Origin: Gigantopelta aegis
Lineage: Eukaryota > Mollusca > Gastropoda > Neomphalida > Peltospiridae
Length of the DNA stretch: 64,000 nt
Assembly: GCF_016097555.1 (NCBI RefSeq)
Contig: NC_054712.1
Location: 42,573,999-42,637,998 of the forward strand
Direction: 5' to 3'
Made by a program: the position numbers and the translations under genes. The number at the start of each line of letters is the position of its first letter. Within the stretch, counting starts at the first letter, position 1. Positions 45,351 through 56,600 of this stretch are shown here, one piece after another. The notes under the pieces were generated by a model. That model ran no database searches. It was not told where the DNA came from and saw nothing but the letters and a program-made list of their open reading frames with translations.

Positions 45351-46844
45351 CTCTTCAAAAAAAGAAACGCAAAAGGGTACAAATGGGTTATAACTCCGAT
45401 TTTATGTTTCCTACCGGTTCATGCTTTGTGAATATAAGGTCATTGCATGTCCCAAACACATTCCCACGGTTACATTCGATAAAACGCAGCTACTGTACAA
45501 TAAAGTTCCAAAATGTGAATATTCGCAAAAACGCAGCCACGTGCAAACCATGTCACCACTGCACGTGCGTTGTCTGCACGTGCAACATGAACACCGACAG
45601 TATAAAAGTGCAGGGTGTTCGCTTGCCTGGCCTCTGTATCTGGCTGACAGTTGATAATCCAGGACATGCCACGTCTCAGTGAACCGCAGAGAAACAATGC
45701 CATCGGCCGACTAGACGCAGGCGAATCCAGAACGGCCGTTGCCAGGGCATTCCATGTGTCCCCAAGCACCATCTCCAGACTGTGGGACCGTTACCAGCAA
45801 CATGGATCAACACGTGACCTCCCTAGATCCGGTCGACCACGGGTCACTACCCCCGGGCAGGACCGCTAGATCCGGGTACGCCACCTTCGGGAACGATTGA
45901 CTACTGCCACCTCCACAGCCGCAGCAATACCAGGTTTGCGCAGGATATCCGACCAGACCGTACGGAACCGCCTACGTGAGGTAGGAATTCGTGCCAGACG
46001 TCCAGTTCGAGGTGTCATCTTAACACCACAACACCGTCGACTCCGACTGCAGTGGTGCCAGATTCATCGACAATGGCCTCAACTGCGATGGAGACAGGTG
46101 TGGTTCAGTGACGAGTCCCGATTTCTGCTCCGACGTCATGATGGAAGATGTCGCGTGTATAGGCGTCGTGGTGAACGTTATGCGGCAAACTGCGTGCAGG
46201 AAGTGGACAGATTCGGCGGGGGTAGTGTCATGGTGTGGGCAGCCATCTCACACACTGGCAGAACTGACCTGGTCCACGTGCAGGGCAACCTGAATGCACA
46301 GGGCTACATTGACCAGATCCTCCGGCCACACATCGTTCCAGTTATGGCCAACGCCAACGCAGTGTTCCAACATGGCAACGCCAGGCCTCACACAGCACGT
46401 CTCACAACGGCTTTCCTACAGAACAACAACATTAATGTCCTTCCTTGGCCATCGACATCACCGGATTTGAACCCAATTGAGAATCTATGGGACGAGTTGG
46501 ACCGACGCCTCCGACAGCGACAACCACAGCCCCAGACCCTGCCCGAGCTGGCAGCAGCCTTGCAGGCCGAGTGGGCCACCATCCCCCGGGACGTCATCCG
46601 TACTCTGGTTGCTTCAATGGGCAGGCGGTGCCAGGCAGTTGTCAACACACGCGGAGGCCACACCCGGTATTGACTCCAGATGACCTTGACCTTGGTGGTG
46701 TGTCCTATCACTTACTCACAATGGACTAGAGTGAATTGTGAACAATCCTGCAACATTTGGTAATTATCGGACTCACCATTCAATAATTAAATCAATTCTC
46801 CAAATGTTACGACAATGTGGTTTTGCGTTTCTTCTTTTGAAGAG
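45351..46844 (+). mobile_element. Tc1/mariner element, nearly intact
   Basis: This is 1,494 bp with TA duplicated at 45349-45350 and 46845-46846. The inverted ends match over 24 bp with one mismatch (ctcttcaaaa plus aaagaaacgcaaaa against gaagaaacgcaaaa). It holds a single transposase frame in the forward direction and is younger than the MITE it occupies. Confidence 0.95.
45666..46673 (+). pseudogene. Tc1 transposase with one stop and a changed catalytic Asp
   Basis: The frame is constant from MPRLSEPQRNNAIGRLDAGE to RGGHTRY, about 335 codons, which is normal for Tc1. N-terminal helix-turn-helix DNA-binding segments (VARAFHVSPSTISRLWDRYQ; RISDQTVRNRLREVGIRARR) precede the DDE domain: WFSDESRF, GGGSVMVWAAI, FQHGNARPHTA and SPDLNPIENLWDEL. 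The spacing from the second to the third catalytic residue is 34 (DD34E). Codon TAG at 45867-45869 interrupts it after GQDR. The second catalytic Asp of the usual HDNARPH is Gly (GGC, 46374-46376). The copy is therefore almost certainly inactive, though otherwise little changed. Confidence 0.93.
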
Positions 46845-47224
46845 TATATATTTTTTCGTACATACAAAATTATTTGAAGACAAAATCCAGTTTGGGCTTC
46901 TTATAAATATTAAGACGACCAGAAACACATTGAATATACAGACACTGATATTCTGAACAAAAAAATATATTTAATATGTAAGTTTAATCGTAGAAATATT
47001 CTATTAGTCGGAAACATCTTACAATGCAGCAAACTCAGGAATGTCCCTTTAAACACGTACAAAGGACGACGGATTATCTGCGGCCTCATTTATTTAGATT
47101 TAACCTATTAGTGTGTACTGTTCACACATGAATAGCCACTACTCAGAAATGCTTTGACACTGGCTGGGCTGTGGTAGGATACATTTAATCCACACCCCAG
47201 GCAGATTTAATTTTTTTTTTTTTT

Positions 47225-47402
47225 TACGACACCACTAGAGCATATTGATTAATTAATCATCAGCTATTGGATGTCAAACAGTTGGTAATTCTGACACGTA
47301 GTCATCAGAGGAAACTCACTACATTTTTTCCTAATGCAGCAAGGGATCTTTTATAAGCATTTTCCCACAGACAGGAAAGCACATACCACGGCCTTTGATC
47401 AG
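47225..47402 (-). repeat. SINE type B, tail and core
   Basis: It runs from tttttacgacaccactagag to accacggcctttgatcagtt. Confidence 0.82.
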
Positions 47403-47404
47403 TT

Positions 47405-47655
47405 ATGGTGCAAACCACTTGCACCGACCAGTGATCCATAACTGGTTCAACAAAGGCCATGGTTTGTGCTATCCTGCCTGTGGGAAGCGCAAATAAAAGA
47501 TCCCTTGCTGCTAATCGGAAAGAGTAGCCCATGTAGTGGCGATAGCGGGTTTCCTCTCAAAATGTGTGTGGTCCTTAACCATATGTCTGACGCCATATAA
47601 CCGTAAATAAAATGTGTTGAGTGCGTCGTTAAATAAACACATTTCTTTCTTTCTT
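47405..47655 (+). repeat. SINE core and tail A, head type C lost
   Basis: It starts gtgcaaaccacttgcaccga, as in the second part of the 2421 copy, and runs to aataaacacatttctttctt. Confidence 0.87.
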
Positions 47656-47867
47656 TCATGGAATATATCGGAAGGGCGCAGTGGCAAACCAGGTAACTGG
47701 TCACTGTGGCATTTTTCATTCTGTTGACAATGTCCGATTCCCCTAGGCACAACGGCAAGTAAGAATGTCAACCGCGGCACTTACCGTAGGTGCCGTCGTA
47801 AAATCGAACCCAGATATTTAATGAACTCATTGGTCTTATTTTGCAGACGCGATACGAAAGGACATCA

Positions 47868-48080
47868 ATGGCGGACACACACCACCTCGACAACAGCCAC
47901 GTGGTCAGCATGGACGAGCATTCAGCTGACGCCTGCTCGCCTGCTGCATGGTCGAAAGGGTCTTTCTTGACTTCCAGTCAACAAGAGGAAATGGCGGCTG
48001 CAGTACTTCCTGTTTACGACCCGGCGCACTTTGTCCGGAGAGAGAGTCAACAGTGTGGAGTTTCGTGTGACCAGCCGAGG
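47868..48080 (+). CDS. small membrane protein, exon with candidate start
   Basis: This exon lies between acceptor cttattttgcag (ending 47846) and donor cgagg/gtaatg (48081). From the ATG at 47868 it encodes 71 residues (MADTHHLDNSHVVSMDEHSA through to GVSCDQPR), hydrophilic, with acidic and Ser-rich parts and no recognised domain. The frame is also open from the acceptor to the ATG (TRYERTS), so a longer protein with upstream coding exons is possible. Joined in phase 0 to 49357-49470, it ends in a hydrophobic segment. I do not recognise the family. Confidence 0.55.
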
Positions 48081-48194
48081 GTAATGACCTTAGAAACACT
48101 TCTTCGATAGGGTTTATCTATGTAAACTCAGTGACCATGGGGTGCTACTAAACGGTAAAGGCTGCCACCAGAGGTGTCATGGGTTGTGGTTTCG

Positions 48195-48432
48195 ATGCAT
48201 CACTGTCTTGTTTTTTGTTTCATACAGTGGATATCAAAGACGTAAAGCTGTTGTCTGAGATGTCATTGGTCGTAGGATCTACGCATCTCGGTGGACCCAT
48301 TAAACTGTTTCCCATTCAATCCAGTGTTGATATTTTAAAAGCCGTGGTGTGCACTGTCTTGTTTGTAGTAAAGTGAATATGAAAGATGTCTTGTTGCTAA
48401 TTGGAAGGGTAGATTTAGTGGCGGCATAGGGT
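48195..48432 (+). repeat. diverged SINE in the intron
   Basis: ggtcgtaggatctacgcatc, atccagtgttgatattttaa and gtcttgttgctaattggaag match head B-box, core and the post-core segment. Confidence 0.6.
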
Positions 48433-48439
48433 TTCTTCT

Positions 48440-48680
48440 TTTGTTGTTTAGTTTTGTCCCAACCAGTATCTCACAACTGATATTTCAAAGGCCGTGGTAT
48501 GTGCTATTCTGTCTGTGGGAAAGTCAGTATAAAAGATCCCTTGCTACTAATGGAAAATTGGAGCGGGTTTTCTCTCTAAGGCTATATGTAAAAATTACCA
48601 AACGTTTGACATCTAATAACCGAAGAATAATAAATCAATGAGCCCTAGTGGTGTCGTTAAACCAAAAAAACAAACAAAAC
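48440..48680 (+). repeat. headless SINE type B in the intron
   Basis: caaccagtatctcacaactg through tail B to gtggtgtcgttaaaccaaaa. Confidence 0.85.
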
Positions 48681-48826
48681 ACTTTAAAGGTTTTGGAAAG
48701 ATAACTTGGAATACTAGTCTTGCACCTCCCCATTGAGCAGTTAAAACTCACTTTGGGTTAGATTCGTTAGAACCTTTACTGGAGTACTAACAGAGTACCT
48801 CTCGTCATTTCTAAAAGTCAGTGGCG

Positions 48827-49128
48827 GACCGTAGCCTAGTGATGAATCGCTCCCTTGATGCGCGGTCCGTCTGCGATCGATCCCCGTCGGTGGCCCATTG
48901 GGCTATTCTCGTTCCAGTCAGTGCACCACGACTGGTGTATCAAAGGTCGTGGTATGTGTTATGTCTGTGGGATGGTGCATATAAAAGAACCCTTGCTACC
49001 AATGGGAAAATGTAGCGGGTTTCCTCTCTAAGACCACATGTCAAAATTACCAAATGTTTGACATCTAATAGCCGAAGACTAATAAATCAATGTACCCTAG
49101 TGGTGTCGTTAAACAAAACCAACGTTTA
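48827..49128 (+). repeat. SINE type B, full length, in the intron
   Basis: The head gaccgtagcctagtgatgaa, B-box gcgatcgatccccg, core, and tail B to gtgtcgttaaacaaaaccaa are present. Confidence 0.92.
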
Positions 49129-49356
49129 AAAAGTCGTTGTACCACTGTATAACTGTCCATCCTCCAAATACACATCCACTTGTTTATGTTTATGCTGATG
49201 ATTATTTATATACGACTTATAATACTGTATATACTTGTATGCTTATGAGCCACACGGCTTAAAGTAAATAAACTACTACGAGTACCAGGAACTGAGCTGT
49301 CGAGACAAGTGGTATAAACTAGATACTGATTGTATGTTATTGTGATTTTTTTTCAG

Positions 49357-49470
49357 GTGTCTCGCACGGGAGGTGTTTGTCGACCTACTTCCAGACACCT
49401 GTTTACCGTATTTACTCTACTGGGAGTCCTACTTCTGACGTTGGGAACTCTCGCCTACCTCCACAGCTGA
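49357..49470 (+). CDS. small membrane protein, last exon with C-terminal membrane segment
   Basis: After acceptor gattttttttcag (ending 49356), the phase-0 frame reads VSRTGGVCRPTSRHLFTVFT, then LLGVLLLTLGTLAYLHS and TGA at 49468. About 19 hydrophobic residues end two or three residues before the stop, the layout of a tail-anchored protein. The preceding SRTG-CRP-SRH residues are basic, which suits a cytosolic side. With 47868-48080 the product is 108 residues. Donor, acceptor and phase all agree, which is the main support. Confidence 0.55.
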   Translation: MSRTGGVCRPTSRHLFTVFTLLGVLLLTLGTLAYLHS

Positions 49471-49574
49471 TGGCACTGACTGGAGACATCGAGTGAAAGA
49501 GCAAATAACAAAATATCGTCAACTGCTATATCCTGAGATTCTGTGGACATCGTGGACTTTTTATTTGTAGACAA

Positions 49575-49712
49575 CAACATCGGAATTTGTGGTCATTGGA
49601 GACAAAATTTAATATACAACAATATCAGGAATTGTGGTCCTTGGAGGCAAAATTCAATACACAACAACGTCAGGATTTGAGGTCCTTGGAGGCAAAATTT
49701 AATATACAACTA
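49575..49712. repeat. three imperfect 46-bp tandem units in the 3' UTR
   Basis: ttggaggcaaaattcaatac and related phrases, with acaacaacatcaggattt, recur about every 46 bp after the small membrane protein stop. Confidence 0.8.
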
Positions 49713-49814
49713 GGATTTGTAAGCTTTAGGTGCAATAACAGTACCCATTTTACCCTGACGTCATGTGGACATCATGAACCTATATTTATAGAACATAACA
49801 TCAGGATGTATAAC

Positions 49815-51180
49815 TGTTAGGTGCAATAACAATGATATACAACCATAGTAGGTAGTAGTATACCCAGAAGCATCTTAAGTTCAGAGATTCCATGAGTTTA
49901 AGTAACGCTTCAAAAAGTATGACGTCTGCCAGTGTTTTCATGGCGTTTTGGTTCATCTGGCTAGTCGGTGTAACAGATACTACGGTGCTTAAACGGAGTA
50001 GCATTAAAATGAGTTTGCCAAATTTTGGTGTGAAAGCAGGATAGTCTGTGACGTCCTCTGTTATACCTAAAATCAGTGTTTCTGCCAGAAAGAAATATTT
50101 AGGTATGGCGCAGTGGAATTGAATGCAACCACAGTCAACAGAGGGTATGGGTGACCTCCCCCAGAAAGAAAATAGGTTAAGTTTAGGGTTAGGGTTAAGA
50201 ACATTTTACAGTAATGATAAGAGAAAATTAATTTTGTCAGAAAGTTAGCTTTAAAAAAAACAAAATTGGGTATCGCGCGATAACCATTTTACCCCCTAGC
50301 AGAAACCCTGAAAATTAGCAGTATCATCCCCCCCATTTACTGTGATTTACTAGTACATGAGGGTGTTTTGTGGGTTTGGTAGGTATTAATGCGCTTATGT
50401 CTTGAGGGTTCAAACACACTGTAGGCACGGCCTCTGATTACATAGCACTTGTAGCAAACATACAATGAAAAATACAAATTAAATGTAGAGTCAGTGACTC
50501 AGTAAGTAAGAAGGCTAGTTGAAGACAATACATGAAAGTATAAAGCTGTGAAGAACAGATACGAAACTAATTATAACAATAACTGGCGTCTCTGCATAGC
50601 AACATGTACTTATTTTGCTAAATTAATAACCATTTTAGGGTATCACAAGACATTAGCCTATAAAACTTTTGGATATTTGGCCATCTATTGTAAATCTTAT
50701 TTAAATAATGTTGTCTTAAATCTCTATACATTGGGCAAACTAACGCAAACAGACACACAGACATTTGCAAGTTACGTTTAGCATAGTAATAACTTTAAGG
50801 GCGAAGGAATGTAGTATTTATATTCGGTGTGTGTGGATACCTGATCGAAGCATTGTTGTTTGTTAGTCAAGTCTCTTTAATCGACGTACGCAGAAGTGGT
50901 CATGCCGCCAAGTATCAGTGACGCCACTATAAAGACTGATATTACAATGCAACCTAATTTCCAAATTGCAATGACCTAGTGACTCCTATTGTTGACCAGC
51001 CGTTACCCTTCAAACTTGACGTAACGTTACAAATGTTGGGATGTAAGTAGGTTGTAGAGTGTATTAAATTTGTGAGATGCAGAAGATCGCAGTATCGACT
51101 CCATTCACTCGATTATGTCCCCATTCTGTCGGTATTTATTGTATCTAGTGCATATCAAAATTGCATTACTACTTTTTCAC
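49815..51180. other. gap without a supported gene
   Basis: ggtttagggttaagaaca near 50185 contains only two ttaggg copies. A 77-codon frame at 50548 is AT-driven. Nothing else is recognised. Confidence 0.35.
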
Positions 51181-51996
51181 TTAAAGCCGCACACCCTAGT
51201 TCCATCCAGCGAAAATAAATTATAATTTGGTTAATCTACAAACCTGTAACACACTTAGATCACGTTTTTATCAAATGGAGTGAAAAAGCAGGTTTTATAT
51301 CGATAAATACCATGGGAATCCCCATGTCCCAATTGCTTGAAATAATTTTGAAAGTTAGTATTCTGATGTCACCGGTAGATGTCGCTCGAAACACAACAAT
51401 GCCTACGTCACGACAAATTTCACAGACTTGGGGTGCGTTCGTTTCACCTCTCCTGGACATGTTCCAACTGTTCTGTCCTGGTTGTATCCCCTCTCCAGAT
51501 ATCCAGACTTAGCAAAATTATTGGTTTTAAGGGTTTGTAACGTTTTGTATTGAGACACTTACTTGTCTGAACTTTATTGTTACTGAAAATGTTCACGAAC
51601 TGTGAAGAAAAATCTCACAAATGAACAACAACAAATCGGATGTTGATTGCGCGAACCGTGCACGAGAAAACAAACCGAACCAAAATGATAACGGTCACGT
51701 GATATACCAACGTCTGTGACATTGAAATGGAAATATCCCCTCTAAAAATAGATTGGACCTCGCTTGCTTAACGGTTTTTTCTCGACAACACGTCTTGTGA
51801 AAAAATGCAAAAAATGCATTTCGTGGTTTTAGAAACATCAGGATTACCAAAAAGCACTTCAGGTGAATGGAAATGTGTATTCTAAATAATAAAATGTAAG
51901 TAAAGTGCAATTTTATTTGTGAAAAATGGGGTTTAATAGCGAAAAACAACGCCGTAATGGTTAACAAATAAACGTAACTAGGGTGTGTCCCTTTAA
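51181..51996 (-). mobile_element. 830-bp TTAA-flanked element (family N), copy 2
   Basis: It starts ttaaagccgcacaccctagt and ends ctagggtgtgtccctttaa, the reverse complement layout of the copy at 18212. Small deletions account for the shorter length (816 against 832). Confidence 0.88.
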
Positions 51997-52521
51997 AATA
52001 TATATTTTTTTAATTATGACACTTTCCGCTACAAGAATATTTAAAAGATTTGTTTTACAATATAAAGATTATACATTTGTACCTTACACTGCATGTTTAT
52101 AAAAAAAACAAATGATTGAAAATAGTAGAACATTTTGTTTTAAAACTGAAAAGAAATACATATTAAGCGTATGATGACCCCGTTATTACGTGCAAGTCTT
52201 TAACGGCGAAGAAATAGTTTCTATTTTTACCAAGGATTTTGGGGGGTGCCACTGTTTACTCAAGTGGCAACACATTACATTTTTAATAATGTCGAGCTGA
52301 TTATAGTGCGGTCGAGTACTACGGAGTTATTTATAACAAATAAATGTGAAAATAGCGAGACGTTCAATTCATGTTGTATTTTATTCTCGTGAGAAGATTG
52401 TGTCTTTTATATATTTGTTCCTTGGCTCTTTAAAAATGGCATATCGTGAATATATGATCGCTGCTCATATAATATAATACATTGTATATTTAACCTATTT
52501 TATTTATGTCCTAATTTATGC

Positions 52522-52577
<56 letters not shown>

Positions 52578-52835
52578 AGCTGCTTGTATCGGAACTATTG
52601 TGGAATTTGGGTTCATCTATTCATGATTGTTATATTAACCTAATACTCGTGTTTATTTTATGATATTAATGTTTTCATACTGTATTCCCATGTTTATTAG
52701 TACGGTTTTTGTAACCTGTGCATGTTTAAGTAAGCAAGCAATATACAAATAATCTATTAAGCCTTAATTAGTTTCGTGTCCTATGAAATGAATTAATTCA
52801 TGCATTAAAAAAACAATTCGGGGGGGGGGGGGGGG
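51997..52835. other. AT-rich gap with (gt)n and G-run
   Basis: (gt)n lies at 52525-52575 and a G-run at 52819-52836. No gene is seen. Confidence 0.5.
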
Positions 52836-52837
52836 GT

Positions 52838-53120
52838 GTCAGACGTAGCCAAGTGGTAAAACACTCGCCTGTTGGAATCGAATTGGGCTAATTCTCGTTC
52901 CAGCCAGTGCACCACGAATGGTATATCAAAGGCCGTGGTATGTGCTGTCCTGTCTTGCGGGATGGTGCATATAAAAGATCCTTTGCTACTAATGATACGA
53001 TTTAGCGTGCTTTCCTCTCTAAGTCTGCTAGTCAAAATTACCTAATGTTTGACATCCAATAACCGATGATTATTAAATCAATGTGCTCTAGTGGTGTCGT
53101 TAAACAAAACAGACTAACTT
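52838..53120 (+). repeat. SINE type B
   Basis: The head cagacgtagccaagtggtaa lacks the normal B-box region (about 25 bp deleted between cgcctgttgg and aattgggct). Core and tail B to tggtgtcgttaaacaaaac are intact. Confidence 0.87.
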
Positions 53121-53499
53121 TTAATACAGTTTGAGCTAGTGTTTCCTTTTAACTGGGATACGTGCAGCTAGATCTCAAAGTACACAGAAACACGTCGGTA
53201 TTGACGGCAATAGGATTTTTAAAAGATCATTGGCGGATTCGATCATAAACATAATCGCAACAGAGATCGCAAAGAAAGGAAAGTGATCGCTGTGTGGTTG
53301 ACGACACCTCACAAGCACGGATTCTGGGGGTTTTAATAGAGGGACCCAAAACCCGTTGTTGTTTCTGAAAATAGAATTTAAGGATCCTTGACAGGTGGAA
53401 GGGATACGTTTGCATGTTTTAAATGTATTTTGTAAAATACAATGTATATTGTTTGACCAAAAAATAGCGGGGAGGGGGGTCCTGCCTCAGCATATTTTA

Positions 53500-53700
53500 A
53501 AATACGGCTATTTGGTGTCTAACGTATGGTTATTTCAATACTCGGATGATAAAGAGAGGAAACCCTCTGCCACCACGTGGGCTGCATCTAACAATAAAGC
53601 GGCAAAATATCGTTTATATACACTCTCCCAATAGCCAGGGAAGTGTATACTATAGCCTTTGATATACCAGTCGTGGGGCACTGGTTGAGACAGGAAAAAC
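53500..53700 (-). repeat. SINE with a third tail type
   Basis: acggctatttggtgtctaac, gagaggaaaccctctgccac, and the core gtggggcactggttgagaca. The same tail type recurs at 63815-64000 at the window edge. Confidence 0.7.
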
Positions 53701-53714
53701 ATCTTCTCAGTTTG

Positions 53715-53940
53715 AGGGGCGGGATTTAGCTCAGTCGGTTGAGTGCTCGCATGAGGTGCATGCATCGCAGGATCGAACCACCTCTGTGGATCCATTCGGC
53801 TGATTTTTGTCCTTCTCGTTCCAACCATTGCACCACAACTGGAAAAAAGCCGTGGTATGTGCTTTTGTCTGTGGGAAAGTGCATATAAAAGATTTCTTGC
53901 TCAATGTGCTCCAGTGGTGTCGTTAAACAAAACCAAACTT
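53715..53940 (+). repeat. SINE type B with shortened tail
   Basis: The head gatttagctcagtcggttga and gcatcgcaggatcgaa is followed by core, then a jump from agatttcttgctc to aatgtgctccagtggtgtcg, losing about 80 bp. Confidence 0.85.
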
Positions 53941-53949
53941 TATTTATCG

Positions 53950-54290
53950 TCTCAGTTTGCTGCCGTTATAAGATGTTTTCCACTATTACATCTAAACTAA
54001 AATTAGATATTAAATAGAAGTTTTTATTATTACATATAGAATAACATCAGTATCTGTATATTCAATATGGTTTTGCTTGTCCTAATGTGTATAGTAACAC
54101 AAACTAGATTTTTTTAACTCACAATATTTATTTTTTTGACATACAAAAAAACTTATACTACTATAAATAATAATGAAATAAAGTTTCGGTTAATGTATGC
54201 ATTAGGACGATCGGGAAGACACTGATATTATTCGTTTTAAAACAAATGCATTTAATTTAAGTCGTTAAAAATAGTCTCGCAGATCCAAAA
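53950..54290 (-). mobile_element. old, diverged TTAA MITE (family M)
   Basis: cagtttgctgccgttataag, cagtatctgtatattcaata, ttgcttgtcctaatgtgtat and cattaggacgatcgggaag follow the order of copy 2 with many changes. The ends are lost. Confidence 0.65.
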
Positions 54291-54402
54291 AGCGTCCGAA
54301 CGTGCGGCCAACACAGGCGTGCGCTCAACACAGGCGTGCGCTATAACAGCTTCCACGGAACGTGCACGTTAAATTATTCCCTCCTCATCCTCTGTATGAG
54401 TG

Positions 54403-54453
54403 CCCCCCCCCCCCCCCCCCATACCTATAGTCCTGGCTCGGGGGGGGGGGGGG
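54403..54453. repeat. opposed C-run and G-run
   Basis: About 18 C are followed after 21 bases by 13 G. The two could pair. Confidence 0.85.
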
Positions 54454-54947
54454 TAGTTCGCGTACATTTTTCTTTTAGAGAATTAACTTAAATTTTCTTG
54501 TCCTATAAGCCAAGACCTTCAGAAAACGTTTGGGTAACACTTCCAGGTTAAGTACTAGGGAATTATGCATTGTTCAAGGCAAAGACTTAATTTTATGTTT
54601 TTATTTTTTAAAAGCTCCATTAGACCCATTAGACCCATCTCCACCCAGTATATTGTTATACGTCTGTGGACGTACATTATGTTTGTAGATCATTTCTGTA
54701 ATAGGCTTTCACGTCATGTACATGTACTACATTGTTTTATTATTATACTTATTGAATTCTAGTCAAGTACATGTGTCTATTGCTTAATGGGTGACGTTTA
54801 CAACTGAAAATAAATGAATATCTGTAAATATATGTTGTTTTATTTTGTATAATGAACACCTGTATACAAGGGACATGTATATAATTAGATGGTCTTTGTA
54901 GATAGTTTTCTTTTCATATATTATTATGACTTGATAGTTATAACGGG

Positions 54948-55265
54948 GCGGGACGTAGCCCAGTGGTACAAGCGCTCGCTCGATGCGCAGTCGCTGTGAG
55001 ATCGATCCCCGTCGGTGGGCCCATTGGCTATTTCTCGTTCCAGCCAGTTCAACGACTGGTATATCAAAGGCCGTGGTATGTGCTACCCTGTCTGTGGGAT
55101 GGTGCATATAAAAGATCCCTTGCTGCTTTTCGAAAAGAGTAGCCCATGAAGTGGCGACAGCGGGTTTTCTTTCTCAATAGATGTGTGGCCCATAACCATA
55201 TGTCTGACGCCATATGACCGTAAATAAAATGTGTTGAGTGCATCGTTAAATAAAACATTTCCTTC
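54948..55265 (+). repeat. SINE type A, full length
   Basis: The head gggacgtagcccagtggtac, B-box agatcgatccccg, core, and tail A to taaataaaacatttccttcc are present. Confidence 0.93.
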
Positions 55266-55274
55266 CTTGATAGT

Positions 55275-56600
55275 TCTAAGCGTAACAGAATATTAAGAAT
55301 TTTTTAATATTTTCAATCAAAGCATGTCAATCGTTGTATTTCTTTTTTTAAAAGTGGTTGGTTATAACTTTTTTAAAAATCCAAAACAATGATCGCTATC
55401 TGTCTGACATTCCTTTCCTACCTCTCCTTATTTGGTCGTTTTTGTTTTTGTGTTTGTTTGGGGTGAGTGGTGCATTGCTTTGACGCCCTTCCACTGAGGT
55501 TATTTTAGGTTACATACGACCCTGACGTACACACGTATCATTGAATAATGAAACACTGATGATCTTATCACTGTATCACTACGAACGCCCCACGTTCCAA
55601 ACACAGCCCCTCCCCCTCCTCCGCCCCTACATCACTCCACCCAGCCCCGACCTGAATATGAATTTTTATATGAACTGAGATTTGAAACTAGAAATGTGGT
55701 TAGGTCCCTTGATTTATGCATCAATAGTACAAAACGGTCACACACACACGATCCACGACAGTAGTAGTGTGATTACAGGTCAAAGGTCATGGGCCGAACA
55801 TGACACGCTTTAATGTCGATGGCTGCAAACTGTGTCATTTTAAATATGAAAATATGACAGTCTGGGTGATTAATTGTATTTAAATTAGTGTAATCAGCGG
55901 CTGGTTATAGAGTGTCCATTTACTGTGCCCGTGTTATACAACTTTGTATATAACCCAGGGTTGTATCGGGAAAACAGAATTATCACTGGCTTATGCAATA
56001 ATTTGAGAGCGTTGACATAGTCCCACAGATGTGGCGAGTATCATCTATCTGGGTTAGAGTGCTACGTTGGGGTTATTGCGTGTTAGCAAAACAAATACTC
56101 TCGCACTGTCGGCCCGCAGCGATAGCATTTTGCCGCCAGACTGACTCAGCAAACTAGCTTCTTTGGTATATTGTTTCACCCAGTCGATCGTTGGGCTGCT
56201 ACATTCTTGGTTCAAAACCCAATTTCGGCTACAAACAAGCAAGCAAGCACACATACACACACATACGCACACACAAACACACACACACATACACACACAT
56301 GCACATTTAAGTTGCATAGTCTGTTAGTTAAAGTCAGTTCTGAGACACGAACCCGATACCTTCCAGTCTTGAACCTGATTGTTCTACCTCTAGTCGGTAA
56401 TTCTAGCCTTCTAGTGTGGCTGTTCTCCCATAGTGCACAGACTCCACACACTGCGTTATGCTCCAAAGAATTTCTCGGTGACCTTTTCGGTTTCTAAGGA
56501 AACAACACCCTGCTAGGGCCTTACGTGAACCGATTTCTATAGGCAGGGCAACATGTGGATGTCGTTCGATTGCTAGTGTTTCTCCACAATAGAGTAAAGA
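55275..56600. other. gap without a supported gene
   Basis: (ca)n at 56248-56302 and scattered unique sequence. Frames on the minus strand over the ca run are repeat translations. Confidence 0.4.

Larger units (their letters stand above)
45167..47052 (+). mobile_element. TTAA MITE (family M), copy 8, split by a Tc1 element
   Basis: The left part is 45167-45350 and the right part 46845-47052. The break falls at the ta of cctaaaatata, within the attttatttcctaaaatata segment. Confidence 0.9.

Noticed and set aside
47841-48110. Single-exon 89-codon gene ending at 48110
   Set aside because: A strong donor at 48081 and a matching acceptor at 49357 in phase give a better model that ends in a membrane segment.
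50178-50200. ttaggg-like repeats as an interstitial telomere (also 43028-43050)
   Set aside because: There are only two or so copies, which is not more than chance in this kind of sequence.
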